From Sporosarcina sp. FSL K6-3457 (GTDB taxonomy: Bacteria; Bacillota; Bacilli; Bacillales_A; Planococcaceae): a stretch of 64,000 nt of DNA. The position numbers and the translations under genes are program-made. Numbering within the stretch: position 1 is the first letter of the stretch; each line of letters begins with the position of its first letter. The DNA lies in contig NZ_JBBOWX010000001.1 of the NCBI RefSeq assembly GCF_038007285.1, positions 1,443,501 to 1,507,500 on the forward strand, written 5' to 3'. Below the pieces are notes generated by a model. That model ran no database searches and had not been told where the DNA came from. It saw nothing but the letters and a program-made list of their open reading frames with translations. This document shows positions 16,215 through 25,010 of the stretch, piece after piece.

Positions 16215-16250
16215 TATGCCGGACATGGATAGATGTCCGGCATTTATTAT
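16215..16250 (+). terminator. Terminator of the sigma operon
   Basis: ATGCCGGACAT and ATGTCCGGCAT pair perfectly over 11 bp around GGATAG, followed by a T-rich tail. Confidence 0.88.
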
Positions 16251-16416
16251 AAAATTATTTCTTTTTTGGAGGATGAAAGAGTGCTCCCAAGTATGGAAAC
16301 TCAATGTTTATAATCCAAGAAGTCCAGAATGTTTAGATAGGTCCGTTTGATTCTAATCAAACGATATGGTAATGTGTTTGATATATTGTGAAACGAAAGT
16401 GAGTTGTGTTTGTTTG

Positions 16417-16908
16417 ATGGGCGATGAAGACATGTTTTGGGATGCCTCTATTGAGGAGATGATGCAAGGGTACGTGTACAATCACAAGAGCGAAGAGTAT
16501 ATTTGTTTGATTTGTCGGGAGCGGTTTGAGGAAGGAGTTATTTATCCAAATGCCGGTCTTTTATTGGAGGCTAAAAAGGCTATTAAGCACCACATATCTG
16601 ACATACATACGTCTATGTTCGATTATTTATTGAATATGGATAAAAAATATACGGGGATTACGGAGCATCAAAAGGATTTAATGGTTCATTTTAAAAACGG
16701 GTTAACGGATAAAGAGATTGTTGAAGCGTCAAATGGGGGAAGCACATCTACGATTCGCAATCATCGTTTTAGATTGAATGAGAAAGAGAAGCAAGCGAAG
16801 GTGTTTTTAACAATGATGGCACTCATGAAGAGTAACAAAGTTGAAAGTCAGCATGAATTGGTTACGTTTCATAAGGGGCGACAATGGTGGATGAACGATA
16901 CGCGATAA
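16417..16908 (+). CDS. Zinc-finger/HTH protein, split relative of the 2495 gene
   Basis: 163 aa. The N-terminal half aligns with the first half of the 2495-3613 protein: CLICRERFEEGVIYPN...KHHISDIH (zinc cluster) and a helix-turn-helix ending in TSTIRNHRF followed by NEKEKQAK. It lacks DUF2087, which is instead in the next, overlapping gene. A start at ATG 16417 parallels the 2495 start (similar upstream sequence), though the ribosome site is weak and an ATG at 16366 is in frame. It probably acts together with its neighbour. Confidence 0.72.
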   Translation: MGDEDMFWDASIEEMMQGYVYNHKSEEYICLICRERFEEGVIYPNAGLLLEAKKAIKHHISDIHTSMFDYLLNMDKKYTGITEHQKDLMVHFKNGLTDKEIVEASNGGSTSTIRNHRFRLNEKEKQAKVFLTMMALMKSNKVESQHELVTFHKGRQWWMNDTR

Positions 16909-17180
16909 CGACAGAAGAGAAGGAAAAGGTCTTGGCGACGTATTTCAAAGAGGGTGTTGATGGCTCGTTGGACTTGCTGCCAAGTAAGGAAAAGCGCAAG
17001 ATTATTGTGCTCCAGCAAATAGTGAAGCGTTTTGTTCCGAATACAATCTACTCTGAAAAAGAAATTAATGAAGTACTCAAATCTATTCATAGTGATTTTG
17101 CAACAATACGGCGCTATTTGATCGAATATGGATTTATGGACCGCAGTACGGATTGTGCGGAGTATTGGGTGAAAAACTAA
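16884..17180 (+). CDS. DUF2087-domain protein
   Basis: 98 aa with the DUF2087 pattern: VLATYFKEGVDGSLDLLPSKEKRK, then IYSEKEINEVLKSIHSDFATIRRYLIEYGFMDR (abridged sense). DUF2087 is commonly linked to transcription regulators. It overlaps the preceding zinc-finger/HTH gene by 25 nt with an AAGGGG site inside that gene, so the two are coupled. Together they equal the fused first three domains of the 2495 protein. Confidence 0.82.
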   Translation: MVDERYAITTEEKEKVLATYFKEGVDGSLDLLPSKEKRKIIVLQQIVKRFVPNTIYSEKEINEVLKSIHSDFATIRRYLIEYGFMDRSTDCAEYWVKN

Positions 17181-17192
17181 GGGGGACTTCAG

Positions 17193-17549
17193 ATGAAGGT
17201 TGAACTAACACGATATAGGGTTCAGCACGGGAAATCAGAACGGGTAGATGAGTGGCTAGATTTTTTGAATCACCACATTGATGAAGTGTTAGTCACCTTG
17301 GAAGGCGAAAAGATGTATGTCGAAACGATATTTAGGGAACGTCTTGGGGGTGAAGAATTTCTCTATTGGTATTCTGTGCAAGGTGATGGAGGTCAAGAGG
17401 TGGAGGATTCTGAGCACTGGATTGATAAAAAGCATCTGGCGTACTGGCGGGAATGTATTGATTCTTCATTCAAACCAATTGATCTGTTGACGGAGGTTGT
17501 CATGATTCCAAGTCATATAAAAAAATGCTTCCTTTCTTCCGAAATTTAA
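17193..17549 (+). CDS. DUF6176-like small protein
   Basis: 118 aa, cytosolic, no membrane segment. The order VELTRYRVQHGKSERVDEW then MYVETIFRERLGGEEFLYWYS and a conserved-looking EHWIDKKHLAYW resembles DUF6176 proteins with a ferredoxin-like (dimeric alpha-beta barrel) fold. No catalytic function is known. It starts 12 nt after the DUF2087 gene with AAGGGGG, so it is probably in the same operon. Confidence 0.65.
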   Translation: MKVELTRYRVQHGKSERVDEWLDFLNHHIDEVLVTLEGEKMYVETIFRERLGGEEFLYWYSVQGDGGQEVEDSEHWIDKKHLAYWRECIDSSFKPIDLLTEVVMIPSHIKKCFLSSEI

Positions 17550-17664
17550 AATTAGGTGATGAAGATTCTGTTTTTATTGGGGAGCTAACTAAATGAGAAT
17601 ATTAGCCAAGACTTTCTTTCCTTTTGTAAAACCGTTATACTAAATAGAATGGGAGGGATTCGAA

Positions 17665-18015
17665 ATGGAGAAACAGATACTTGAAATACTGACCAGTCTA
17701 AGCCGACAAATGGATACCATGAACGAACGAATGGACACTATGAGTGAACAAATGGATAAGATGGATGATAAGTTAGAAGCAATGGATATGAAAATTGATA
17801 CAAAAATAGATGAAGTTCATGCAAGGCTTGATCAAGATTTTTTAGAAATTGGTGGGCTGTTTGAAGTAGCAGAAAAGCGTTTTGACGTGGTGAACCAACG
17901 ACTCCTTTCAATTGAAGAATTAGCCAAAAGAACAGCCATGAGAGATGTGAAATACTTAATACATAAAGTTAGCCAAATAGAACAAGACGTATTCCTATTG
18001 AATGCCAATGACTGA
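17665..18015 (+). CDS. Small coiled-coil protein
   Basis: 116 aa of unknown function. Residues about 10-60 are a repeated seven-residue pattern (MDTMNERMDTMSEQMDKM...), a strong coiled-coil signature; a second helix follows. GGGAGGG precedes the ATG. A protein of similar architecture is at 62358-62690. It could be a structural or adaptor protein; no family was recognised with certainty. Confidence 0.7.
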   Translation: MEKQILEILTSLSRQMDTMNERMDTMSEQMDKMDDKLEAMDMKIDTKIDEVHARLDQDFLEIGGLFEVAEKRFDVVNQRLLSIEELAKRTAMRDVKYLIHKVSQIEQDVFLLNAND

Positions 18016-18018
18016 TTA

Positions 18019-18047
18019 AGAAGCCTTCATATAGGTTTCTTTTTTTT
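18019..18047 (+). terminator. Terminator after the coiled-coil gene
   Basis: AGAAGCC and GGTTTCT stem around TTCATATA followed by eight T. Confidence 0.7.
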
Positions 18048-18069
18048 AGATAAGTATAAGTTTTGAAGC

Positions 18070-18100
18070 TACCATATCCCACTGGGGTATGGTATTTTTT
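18070..18100 (+). terminator. Second terminator-like hairpin
   Basis: TACCATATCCC pairs with GGGGTATGGTA around ACT, followed by TTTTTT. It closely resembles the hairpin after treR. The ECF-leader-like segment begins at its T run. Confidence 0.75.
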
Positions 18101-18101
18101 A

Positions 18102-18140
18102 TCGAAGTTGTTCGGTCTAGTAAAAGGAAGTGGTAAAGTA
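18102..18140 (+). promoter_or_regulatory. Duplicate of the ECF sigma gene leader, possible promoter
   Basis: CGAAGTTGTTCGGTCTAGTA at 18103 matches TGAAGTTGTTCGTCTAGTA upstream of the sigma gene (about 14885), with one inserted G, and both continue into (A/G)GGAAG(G/T)GG. If the 14885 copy is an autoregulated sigma promoter, this one may place the ABC cassette in the same regulon. Confidence 0.4.
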
Positions 18141-18291
18141 ATTGTATTGATCGACTCTACACTTCCTATTTTTATAAGTAATACTAGTTTTTATTGAGTT
18201 ATTTTATATTTTAGTATACTGTAAATACAGAGAGTTTAAATAATAATTAAAATACGCTTTCTTTAGTGAAGGAAAAGTAGGGGAAGTTGGG

Positions 18292-19503
18292 ATGAATCGA
18301 ACTTTTATGAAACATGAACTTGCGATAACGAGCAAAAGTAGAAAAAATATTCCTTTTATCGTCTTTTTAGGCGTATTCCTTTTCAGTTATTGTTTGGTCA
18401 TTTTACCGAATCAAGAGACGAATGAGACATTTAGACCTATTGAAGTGAAAGAATTTTTGGATAACGTGCATGTGGAACAGAGCTATCGGGAGCAGAAAGG
18501 GTATACGGGAATAAATGTGATGAGTGGTGTTCCAGTTTATGCGACAAATGCACATTACGATACATTGTACTATGCTATGCTGACGGCTTATGAGGATCAT
18601 GATTTTAATCGCTATCTCCGACTAAGGACTTTTTATCTCGAAGGGCATATGCATGCATTTATCGGAGATCCGACATTATTTACGGAGTCTCCTATGCCTA
18701 GAAAAGATGCAACTCATCTTTATTATCAGACGATGTTGCGTTTTGATGATTATTTGAAGAATGATTATAAGGTTTCCTATGGAATGATTCATGAAAAGAC
18801 GGGATTGCAAGTATTGCAAAATATATTGCTTAATTATGGGATGTATCTGTTCCTTTTTTGTGTCATTTATTTGAGTAGTGATATTTTAGTGCGAGATCGG
18901 CAATATCGTACTGTGCTGCAAGGATTTCCACTATCTTGGTATCGACTGTTGAATTTGAAAACGCTTTCTGTTTTCTTGTACAGTCTCCTTGTCATAATGG
19001 GATTGATTATTGCGGGGGTATTTGTTGTTTCCCTTCAGTACGGATTTGGGTCTTTCGAAATGAAGGTGCCGGTTATGATTGCCCAACAGTTTTTTACCTT
19101 GAAAGATTATGATGTCATTACAACAGCCCAATTTCTATTGAAATCATTAAGTGTTATTCCTGTATTAGCTTATTTGTTCATCCGCTTAAATTTAGTGCTC
19201 AGCTTATTGCTGAAAAATGAATGGCTTGTTCTGACGGTGAGCAGTCTTATTCTCTTTTCAGAGCGATTTTATTTTACACGGACATCACGAGAGTTGTTCG
19301 GTATCGATATTAGTTATTTTCCGCAAACTTATTTCGATTTTGGGAAAATCATAACGGGGGAGAAGAATTTTTTATTGAATACTGAAACAATCACCTATGT
19401 GAAAGGGATCATCGTATTGCTGATTACGATTTTGCTTATTGAAGGTATGCTGATAATTGTTTCACGCATAGTTAATAAGCGAAGTTTCTATCAAACTCGT
19501 TGA
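18292..19503 (+). CDS. ABC-2 type permease subunit A
   Basis: 403-aa membrane protein with one N-terminal helix (about 22-38), a large extracytoplasmic region of about 140 residues, and five to six more helices from about residue 178. This is the layout of ABC-2 exporter permeases with a big outer loop. The next gene has the same layout, so they may form a heterodimer with the ATPase at 20693. The substrate is unknown. Confidence 0.75.
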   Translation: MNRTFMKHELAITSKSRKNIPFIVFLGVFLFSYCLVILPNQETNETFRPIEVKEFLDNVHVEQSYREQKGYTGINVMSGVPVYATNAHYDTLYYAMLTAYEDHDFNRYLRLRTFYLEGHMHAFIGDPTLFTESPMPRKDATHLYYQTMLRFDDYLKNDYKVSYGMIHEKTGLQVLQNILLNYGMYLFLFCVIYLSSDILVRDRQYRTVLQGFPLSWYRLLNLKTLSVFLYSLLVIMGLIIAGVFVVSLQYGFGSFEMKVPVMIAQQFFTLKDYDVITTAQFLLKSLSVIPVLAYLFIRLNLVLSLLLKNEWLVLTVSSLILFSERFYFTRTSRELFGIDISYFPQTYFDFGKIITGEKNFLLNTETITYVKGIIVLLITILLIEGMLIIVSRIVNKRSFYQTR

Positions 19504-19530
19504 ATCTATTTCAATAGAAAGGATACGATT

Positions 19531-20676
19531 ATGTTTTGGAAATATGTATTATTCGAATTGAAATTATTATTGAGTAATCGAAAAAATTGGCTATTATGCA
19601 TTGTTATTTTACTGTTTTTCCCTTTATATTTCTCGGTCTATAGTCAAACTGAACTCGAAACGCTAAGGGATAAGAAGATAAAGGAGTCAGAGGCGTTCGA
19701 AACAATTTTCTATCAATTCTCTGAAGCATTACGGGAGACGCCCGAGGGCAAGGAAATCTACAATAATTTTACGGAACAAGTGTCATTGATTAATATGCAG
19801 CGCTTTTACTTAAGGAGAGGTGAGGATGTTCATTACATCGACAATGGGCTGAGGGTGAATGAACTGCGCTTGCAAATGCATGAAAGAGGCAATAAAGGAA
19901 TTCCTTCATACTTAGTTGTGCCAAAGGAAGAGATTTTTAAGGAAGATGCCCTATTGCGCTATAACAAAGAGCATCACTTACCGCTCCAGCCGGATCCATT
20001 TGTCGCAAGCAACTATCTTCCTGCTGCGCTGAATACAATTAGTGGTCTGATTTTCTGTATTATTGTTCTTGTAGCGGGCAGTGGTATGTTAGCGCATGAA
20101 CAACAGAATCAATCGGTTGTGACTGGGTTTCCGATATCATTTATGAAAAAAGTCAATGGCAAGGTCAGTATTCATTTTGTCCAAATCTTTTTATTTTTTA
20201 TTTTAGGAATCCTGTTAGGCGGTATTTACGTTGCACAAAAAACAGATGTTGGGAATTTTGATTCACCTATGTTACTCTTCCAGAATGAGGAGTTTGTAGC
20301 CGTTTCAACAGGAACGTATCTCGCTTATATGTTGATAGCGTTGGCGCTGATTACATTGTTACTTTTGTATGGAACAGTTCTATTGAATCTATTGACCAAA
20401 AATATGTATGCGACGATATTAATTTTGCTTATCGTATTTTTCTTGCCGGATTTACTAGTAACAGTGGGAATTAAAATGACCTGGTTGCATTCGATTAAAT
20501 ACATTGATATTGGCGCTATACTCTCTGGCCAATTGGCAGCAGAGTTCGGGAACAGCAAATTGGATTATAAGCATGGATTTGTCTGGTTAATTGCGTTAAA
20601 CCTAATTGTATTGGTAGTCCTTTATGGAAAAAATAAACTGTCGTATATTCGAAAAGCACCCGTTAAATTGATGTAG
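19531..20676 (+). CDS. ABC-2 type permease subunit B
   Basis: 381 aa. One helix at about 20-36, then a soluble outer region rich in charged residues, then five to six helices from about residue 165. It resembles the preceding protein in topology and in short stretches such as the sequence after the first outer-loop exit (HEQQNQSVVTGFPIS versus RDRQYRTVLQGFPLS). It lies 27 nt downstream of subunit A and 16 nt before the ATPase start. Confidence 0.77.
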   Translation: MFWKYVLFELKLLLSNRKNWLLCIVILLFFPLYFSVYSQTELETLRDKKIKESEAFETIFYQFSEALRETPEGKEIYNNFTEQVSLINMQRFYLRRGEDVHYIDNGLRVNELRLQMHERGNKGIPSYLVVPKEEIFKEDALLRYNKEHHLPLQPDPFVASNYLPAALNTISGLIFCIIVLVAGSGMLAHEQQNQSVVTGFPISFMKKVNGKVSIHFVQIFLFFILGILLGGIYVAQKTDVGNFDSPMLLFQNEEFVAVSTGTYLAYMLIALALITLLLLYGTVLLNLLTKNMYATILILLIVFFLPDLLVTVGIKMTWLHSIKYIDIGAILSGQLAAEFGNSKLDYKHGFVWLIALNLIVLVVLYGKNKLSYIRKAPVKLM

Positions 20677-20692
20677 AAAGTTGAGGAAAGTG

Positions 20693-21592
20693 ATGCTTAA
20701 ATTATCGAATGTTTCTGTTGCATACAAAGATAAAGTGGTATTGAATAATTTTGATTTGACTGCAAATCAAGGTGAGATTATCGGTGTTGCAGCCCCAAAT
20801 GGTACTGGGAAAACAACTTTATTTAATGTGATGGCGAATTTTATCAAACCGAATTCAGGCAGTGTGATGTTCAATGGGAAATATGCTTACCGAAATGAGC
20901 AAGAAGAACTGTTGATTCGTAAGCGATTGACTACATTCCCAGAACAAAGTGATTTGTTTGAAGAGTTGTCCGGAGTGGACCACTTGAATTTATATGCCAA
21001 CATGTGGAAGGGAACCTCAAAGCATGTTCCAGAAATCATTGAGAAATTGCGTATGGGGAACTACGTCAAGAAAAAGGTGCGCACCTATTCGTTAGGCATG
21101 CGTCAGCGTTTATGCTTCGCTATGATGGCGGCTGCAGATACGCCGATTATGCTGATGGATGAAGTGATGAATGGGCTAGATACATCGAATGTTGCTTTGA
21201 TTTCTGAATGCTTAATAGAAATGAAACAGAATCAGAAACTAATTTTTGTGGCTTCTCATCTTTTAGAAAACTTGGATCTTTATGCAGACCGGGTAATTTT
21301 TTTGAAACATGGAAAAATTGTTCATGAGCAGTTATTTACACAAGAAAATGAGGCTTATCTTAAAGTCGAGATGAATCACCAGCAGTTTGAAAAGCTGAAA
21401 GAGGAGTTTGCTTTACCTACTGATCATATTTTTATTGCGGGTTATCTATTGTGCATACCTCTAAAAGGAATGACTATGGCAGAACAAACAAAGTGGATTG
21501 AGCGGATGCTCGACTTCAACGAGAAAGTATTGGCAGTCGGGCCTTTAGGGACGGTGGAGTATTATGAAAAATACTATTCTGATATGGAATAA
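20693..21592 (+). CDS. ABC transporter ATPase
   Basis: 299-aa nucleotide-binding subunit. Walker A is APNGTGKTT, the signature is YSLGMRQRL and Walker B is IMLMDEVMNGLD with the switch His in VASHLLENL. The ATG at 20693 follows GAGGAAAG; a TTG at 20681 in frame sits before that site. It energises the two upstream permeases. Export of a peptide, lipid or drug is typical of the class; nothing here fixes the substrate. Confidence 0.92.
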   Translation: MLKLSNVSVAYKDKVVLNNFDLTANQGEIIGVAAPNGTGKTTLFNVMANFIKPNSGSVMFNGKYAYRNEQEELLIRKRLTTFPEQSDLFEELSGVDHLNLYANMWKGTSKHVPEIIEKLRMGNYVKKKVRTYSLGMRQRLCFAMMAAADTPIMLMDEVMNGLDTSNVALISECLIEMKQNQKLIFVASHLLENLDLYADRVIFLKHGKIVHEQLFTQENEAYLKVEMNHQQFEKLKEEFALPTDHIFIAGYLLCIPLKGMTMAEQTKWIERMLDFNEKVLAVGPLGTVEYYEKYYSDME

Positions 21593-22298
21593 ACAAATTA
21601 TGAATCGGAAAGTTCTGTTTTTGTTTGTCATTGCTTTATTCGTCATAGCGGGTTGCGAGCATGGTGCTTTCCAAGATTCGCCTTCAGAAAAAGTGCTTCG
21701 CTATGGGGAGAATTTTGAAATTATCGGAAGTGAAAAGGATCATAGGATTGGGCAAGTAAATCCAGCGCTTTTTACAACGAGTGATCGAAGCAATGCACTG
21801 GCGAAGGAAGTCCAATTGCCGGTCGTACCCCAAGAAGGTAAAGAACTCAAACTTCCGTCGGGTAGGTATAGTATTACGGGAAGCCCGACTGGTAATGTTT
21901 TTATCCTGGATGGGAATGGAGAGTTATTGTTGCGTGAAATCGTCGGTAGCTATGCAGGGGTGAATACCTTGACAGTCGATATTGATGAAGCGTATACCAT
22001 TCGGGTAGATGGAGGATATGACTCTGTGTCTATCTTACCTGTAGCTACACAGCTATCGACAGAATTGACGGCTGGCATTTGGGAAGTAGGATTGGATATC
22101 GAAGCAGGCAGCTACAAAGTCACAACGCCCTATGGATTAGGTTATCTACAGATTTTGGACAAGAATAATGATTCGAAGGTGTATGAACTGATTGGTGGAA
22201 CGTATAGTTCAACCACAAGTAGCCTCTATTTAGACGAAGGTCAAAAATTAAGAATCACAGAATTATCATCGATTCAATTTCAACCGACTGAAGATTAA
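21564..22298 (+). CDS. Lipoprotein with duplicated beta domain
   Basis: 244 aa. A signal peptide ends in lipobox VIAGC. The mature part holds two similar segments: LPSGRYSITGSPTGNVFIL...IVGSYAG...YTIRVDG and IEAGSYKVTTPYGLGYLQIL...LIGGTYSS...LRITELS, which look like an internal duplication. It overlaps the ATPase gene by 29 nt; GGTGGAG precedes ATG 21564, and a second ATG at 21600 would give a shorter signal peptide. Surface-exposed partner of the transporter by position; family not recognised. Confidence 0.78.
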   Translation: MKNTILIWNKQIMNRKVLFLFVIALFVIAGCEHGAFQDSPSEKVLRYGENFEIIGSEKDHRIGQVNPALFTTSDRSNALAKEVQLPVVPQEGKELKLPSGRYSITGSPTGNVFILDGNGELLLREIVGSYAGVNTLTVDIDEAYTIRVDGGYDSVSILPVATQLSTELTAGIWEVGLDIEAGSYKVTTPYGLGYLQILDKNNDSKVYELIGGTYSSTTSSLYLDEGQKLRITELSSIQFQPTED

Positions 22299-22341
22299 CT
22301 GTATATCTTATTCTTCTCTAATCGATGAAGGTGGGAAAATA

Positions 22342-22401
22342 ATGGACAAGTTTGGTGTTGAATGGCAATTAAGTCTAGACAGTGGTGAAACATTCGGTTA
22401 A
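22342..22401 (+). CDS. Possible 19-residue peptide
   Basis: ATG with GAAGGTGGG upstream opens a 19-codon frame (MDKFGVEWQLSLDSGETFG) ending just before a terminator, directly after the ABC cassette. The ribosome site and position are suggestive, but a frame this short can arise by chance. Confidence 0.3.
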   Translation: MDKFGVEWQLSLDSGETFG

Positions 22402-22404
22402 TTT

Positions 22405-22453
22405 AAAGGATATGGTACCTTTTTTTGGAAAGGTGTCATATCCTTTTTTAAAT
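22405..22453 (+). terminator. Terminator after the ABC cassette
   Basis: AAAGGATATG pairs with CATATCCTTT, with an inner GGTACCTTT/GAAAGGTGT stem and a TTTTT tail. Confidence 0.85.
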
Positions 22454-22474
22454 AGTGTTTAGGGGGAAATGGCA

Positions 22475-23335
22475 ATGGAATTTAAACAGTATACAAATGT
22501 ACATGACTTTGCATTGCAAGCGGAGCCGATCTTAGCTGAAAGAGAAGACGTCTACAGCCTCTTTTTTGGAGTCTTACAAGCAATTAAAGCAGGCCGCTAT
22601 GACAATCCGTTCATGGCGACGATTGAAGAGGATGGCGAAGTGCTGGCGTTAATGCAAATGACACCACCACATCCGTTAAATCTCATTATTGTGGACGAAA
22701 AACGAACTGAAGAAATTTTGGGTTTATTAATTAAGAAATTAATGCAATTCAAAATTGAAGTCAGTTCTGTTATCAGCTTGAAGTCGTGGGCATACCATTT
22801 TGCCGAGAAATGGCAAGTGCAAACGGGAATGGCCCATCAGTTATTGATGGATCAAGGATTGTATAGGTTAGACGAAGTAAATGAAGCATTACAACAAAGT
22901 CCTGGAAGCTGGCGTTTGGCGGATGCAGGAGATTGTTCGCTGATTGAAGGATGGTTTACGGTATTTGAGGAGGATACAGGGCTTCCAATTACACCGCTAG
23001 AAGATGTGCAAAAGCGCGTGGCCTTATTTGTCAATGAGCGAGAAGTATTTTTGTGGGAGCATGAAGGGAAAGTTGTGTCGATGATGAAAAAATCGCGTCC
23101 TACCGAGCACGGTGTCACGGTATCCTTGGTTTTCACACCGCATGAGGAGCGTAAAAAAGGCTATGCTCGGACGATGGTGGCGGCTTGTTCAACAGAACTG
23201 CTCAAAAGCTATGATTTCTGCGTGCTGTATACGGATTTAATGAATCCAACATCGAATAAAATCTATCAGGAGATTGGCTATAAGCGCATTGCTGATTCTG
23301 TGCAGCTAGGATTTGTCGTGTCTGTATCGTATTGA
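22475..23335 (+). CDS. GNAT-family N-acetyltransferase
   Basis: 286 aa. The C-terminal half has the GNAT core: acceptor loop GWFTVFEED, then VSLVFTPHEERKKGYARTM (acetyl-CoA pyrophosphate-binding loop) and NPTSNKIYQEIGYKRI. The N-terminal half (about 1-130) is a degenerate second domain, as in two-domain GNATs. The ATG at 22475 is spaced correctly from AGGGGG; the ATG at 22469 is too close. The substrate is unknown. Confidence 0.85.
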   Translation: MEFKQYTNVHDFALQAEPILAEREDVYSLFFGVLQAIKAGRYDNPFMATIEEDGEVLALMQMTPPHPLNLIIVDEKRTEEILGLLIKKLMQFKIEVSSVISLKSWAYHFAEKWQVQTGMAHQLLMDQGLYRLDEVNEALQQSPGSWRLADAGDCSLIEGWFTVFEEDTGLPITPLEDVQKRVALFVNEREVFLWEHEGKVVSMMKKSRPTEHGVTVSLVFTPHEERKKGYARTMVAACSTELLKSYDFCVLYTDLMNPTSNKIYQEIGYKRIADSVQLGFVVSVSY

Positions 23336-23445
23336 TCTATCTGATTCATCATCTATTATGGTAGGTCCGCAACCACAATCAATAACATATAATATTTTGT
23401 AAGCTGAAATAATCATTCGGGAAAATGGTTAGAGGGGCGATGATA

Positions 23446-23703
23446 GTGCGACGAAATTATCCGGTCATTAACAATAAAATAATGTCTACTGGTAACTCCT
23501 TAAATAGGGGTGCTAAAATTTCGCTTTTAGGGTCAGCCATTTCGGTATTAGGTGATGCCTTGCAAACAATCGGTGGAGCAATTTCGATAGAAGAAGGCTT
23601 GATTTCTGATGCGCAGCAGCAACAAGAAATTGACAAACTTCAAAAGCAAATTGATGAATTGAAAAAAGAGCAATCAAATAATAATTCGATGGTTTCTAGT
23701 TGA
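23446..23703 (+). CDS. Small amphipathic protein of unknown function
   Basis: About 85 aa. Residues about 20-50 are Gly/Ala/Ile-rich (ISLLGSAISVLGDALQTIGG) and the C-terminal end is a charged coiled coil (QQQQEIDKLQKQIDELKKEQ). AGAGGGG is 8 nt before GTG 23446, which is preferred over ATG 23440 (2 nt away) and ATG 23425 (before the site). No family was recognised. Confidence 0.55.
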   Translation: MRRNYPVINNKIMSTGNSLNRGAKISLLGSAISVLGDALQTIGGAISIEEGLISDAQQQQEIDKLQKQIDELKKEQSNNNSMVSS

Positions 23704-24033
23704 TAACCTTGTCAATTTTTCTTTTGTGTGCTAATTTTTAAAAAGTAGGTTTTGTGCGATAAAAGTCGCAATGTGGGTGTCATCCATTGGTATGTTCAAA
23801 TATTTTTGTAGTTTATTAGCATTCACCCTTTTCGTCAAGCAAAAGACCCACTACAACAAATCGGGTAAGTATAGCAAGAAGATTCACTATACACAACTAG
23901 TATAGACGTGATTGTTCTTATTAAAAGTATATAAATTATGAAAACTGCCCAAATCGTAAAATAAAAGGTTTTCCCATATTTATATTGAATAACTGTAATA
24001 ATAAAAGAATTATAAATGAGGGAGGGTATGCAA
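23704..24033. other. Gene-free stretch, nothing recognised
   Basis: AT-rich sequence with no terminator of quality, no RNA motif and no frame with a ribosome site. A minus-strand hydrophobic frame at 23835-24077 runs over the next gene and is not credible. Confidence 0.6.
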
Positions 24034-24567
24034 TTGAAAAAAAACAAAATACTATTTTGGATAATCATCATCAGCATATCAGTTTATCTTATTATACATT
24101 TTAATAAATATAAAATTGATAATTCAACAGGAAATGTGAAACTATTTCTAACAGAATTTACAAATGAATCGGCTGGGGAGTCTATCGATAAAGTTTTTTA
24201 TTTGTCTAGAATAGCAGATTCCAATACTTGGCTGGCTCAAATACAATTTGAAAGTGGAGATTATGGATTTGTACATTTTAAACAGGGCTGGAATCAAAAA
24301 CTACAATTCATAAGTCTTAACAAAGAACCAGATGTTACCTATAGAGAGTATAAAACGAATAAAGGAAAATATGGAGTGGTGTTAGGACAAAATTTAAACG
24401 GAGAAATTGCTAAAATTAAAATCACTACAGTAAGTAATCAAGAATATTTTATAGATGTATCGAATGAAACGGTGTTTATGAAATTTAAAAAGCTCACTAA
24501 TAATAAACAAGATATGTTTCCAACTAAATTCACGTTTTATGATAATGATAATAATCTGTTAGACTAG
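24034..24567 (+). CDS. Membrane-anchored protein of unknown function
   Basis: About 177 aa: a basic start, one membrane helix (about residues 7-22), then an extracytoplasmic soluble domain of beta-rich, polar sequence. GAGGGAGG lies 8 nt before TTG 24034 and only 2 nt before ATG 24028, so TTG is preferred. The gene is more AT-rich than its neighbours, which fits horizontal acquisition but is not proof. It lies next to decayed transposase DNA. No family was recognised. Confidence 0.55.
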   Translation: MKKNKILFWIIIISISVYLIIHFNKYKIDNSTGNVKLFLTEFTNESAGESIDKVFYLSRIADSNTWLAQIQFESGDYGFVHFKQGWNQKLQFISLNKEPDVTYREYKTNKGKYGVVLGQNLNGEIAKIKITTVSNQEYFIDVSNETVFMKFKKLTNNKQDMFPTKFTFYDNDNNLLD

Positions 24568-24595
24568 CCTAAGCTGTCTTGATGATTTACAGAGC

Positions 24596-24638
24596 AAAAG
24601 GGAGTTCGAGATGAAAATCGAATAGCCCTTTTATTTAT
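24596..24638 (+). terminator. Terminator
   Basis: AAAAGGG-GTTCGA pairs with TCGAAT-GCCCTTTT (single mismatches between the two stem parts), followed by ATTTATTT. Confidence 0.7.
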
Positions 24639-24761
24639 TTCAAAAAATCAACAATAAAGTAAAATCTACTTTTTGCAGATATTTATAAATTTGAGTGTTC
24701 TTCTGGACAATTAAGGGTAATACAAACACAATTTTTTTATGGAATGAAATCAATGAATAAT

Positions 24762-25010
24762 CTTTGATATAACTAGGTGCACCATCCTTCTATTACTGTA
24801 GTTATTGTGGATTAGGTTTCAATACAGATTAAGGTTATCTTAAGACCCTTTTAAAAATTCAATCTATCGTTGTAAAGTGAACGGTCCAATCTGATTCGTT
24901 TATATCTATGCATAATTCATTAAAAAGCCCATCTAGTGTTTCATTATTACTGTGATCTTACCATATGAATATGGTGTAGCAGGAATGCAAAATCGTTGTG
25001 TTCTAATCAT
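24762..25010 (-). pseudogene. Decayed IS4-family transposase remnant
   Basis: This stretch aligns by eye, in the same orientation, with 8215-8475 of the intact IS. Matching blocks include TTGATATAACT, TTGTAAAG, GCATAATTC, AAAAAG(T/C)CC, AGTGTT and TTGTTGTGT. It corresponds to the C-terminal end of the transposase and is riddled with substitutions and small indels, with no long frame. It marks an older insertion by a relative of the element at 8183. Confidence 0.75.

Noticed and set aside
18292..22401. Bacteriocin export and immunity locus
   Set aside because: No modification enzyme, peptidase domain or recognisable precursor; the 19-residue frame alone is not enough.
23835..24077. Hydrophobic minus-strand frame of 80 codons
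   Set aside because: It overlaps the start of the 24034 gene, has no ribosome site, and hydrophobicity follows from AT-rich sequence.
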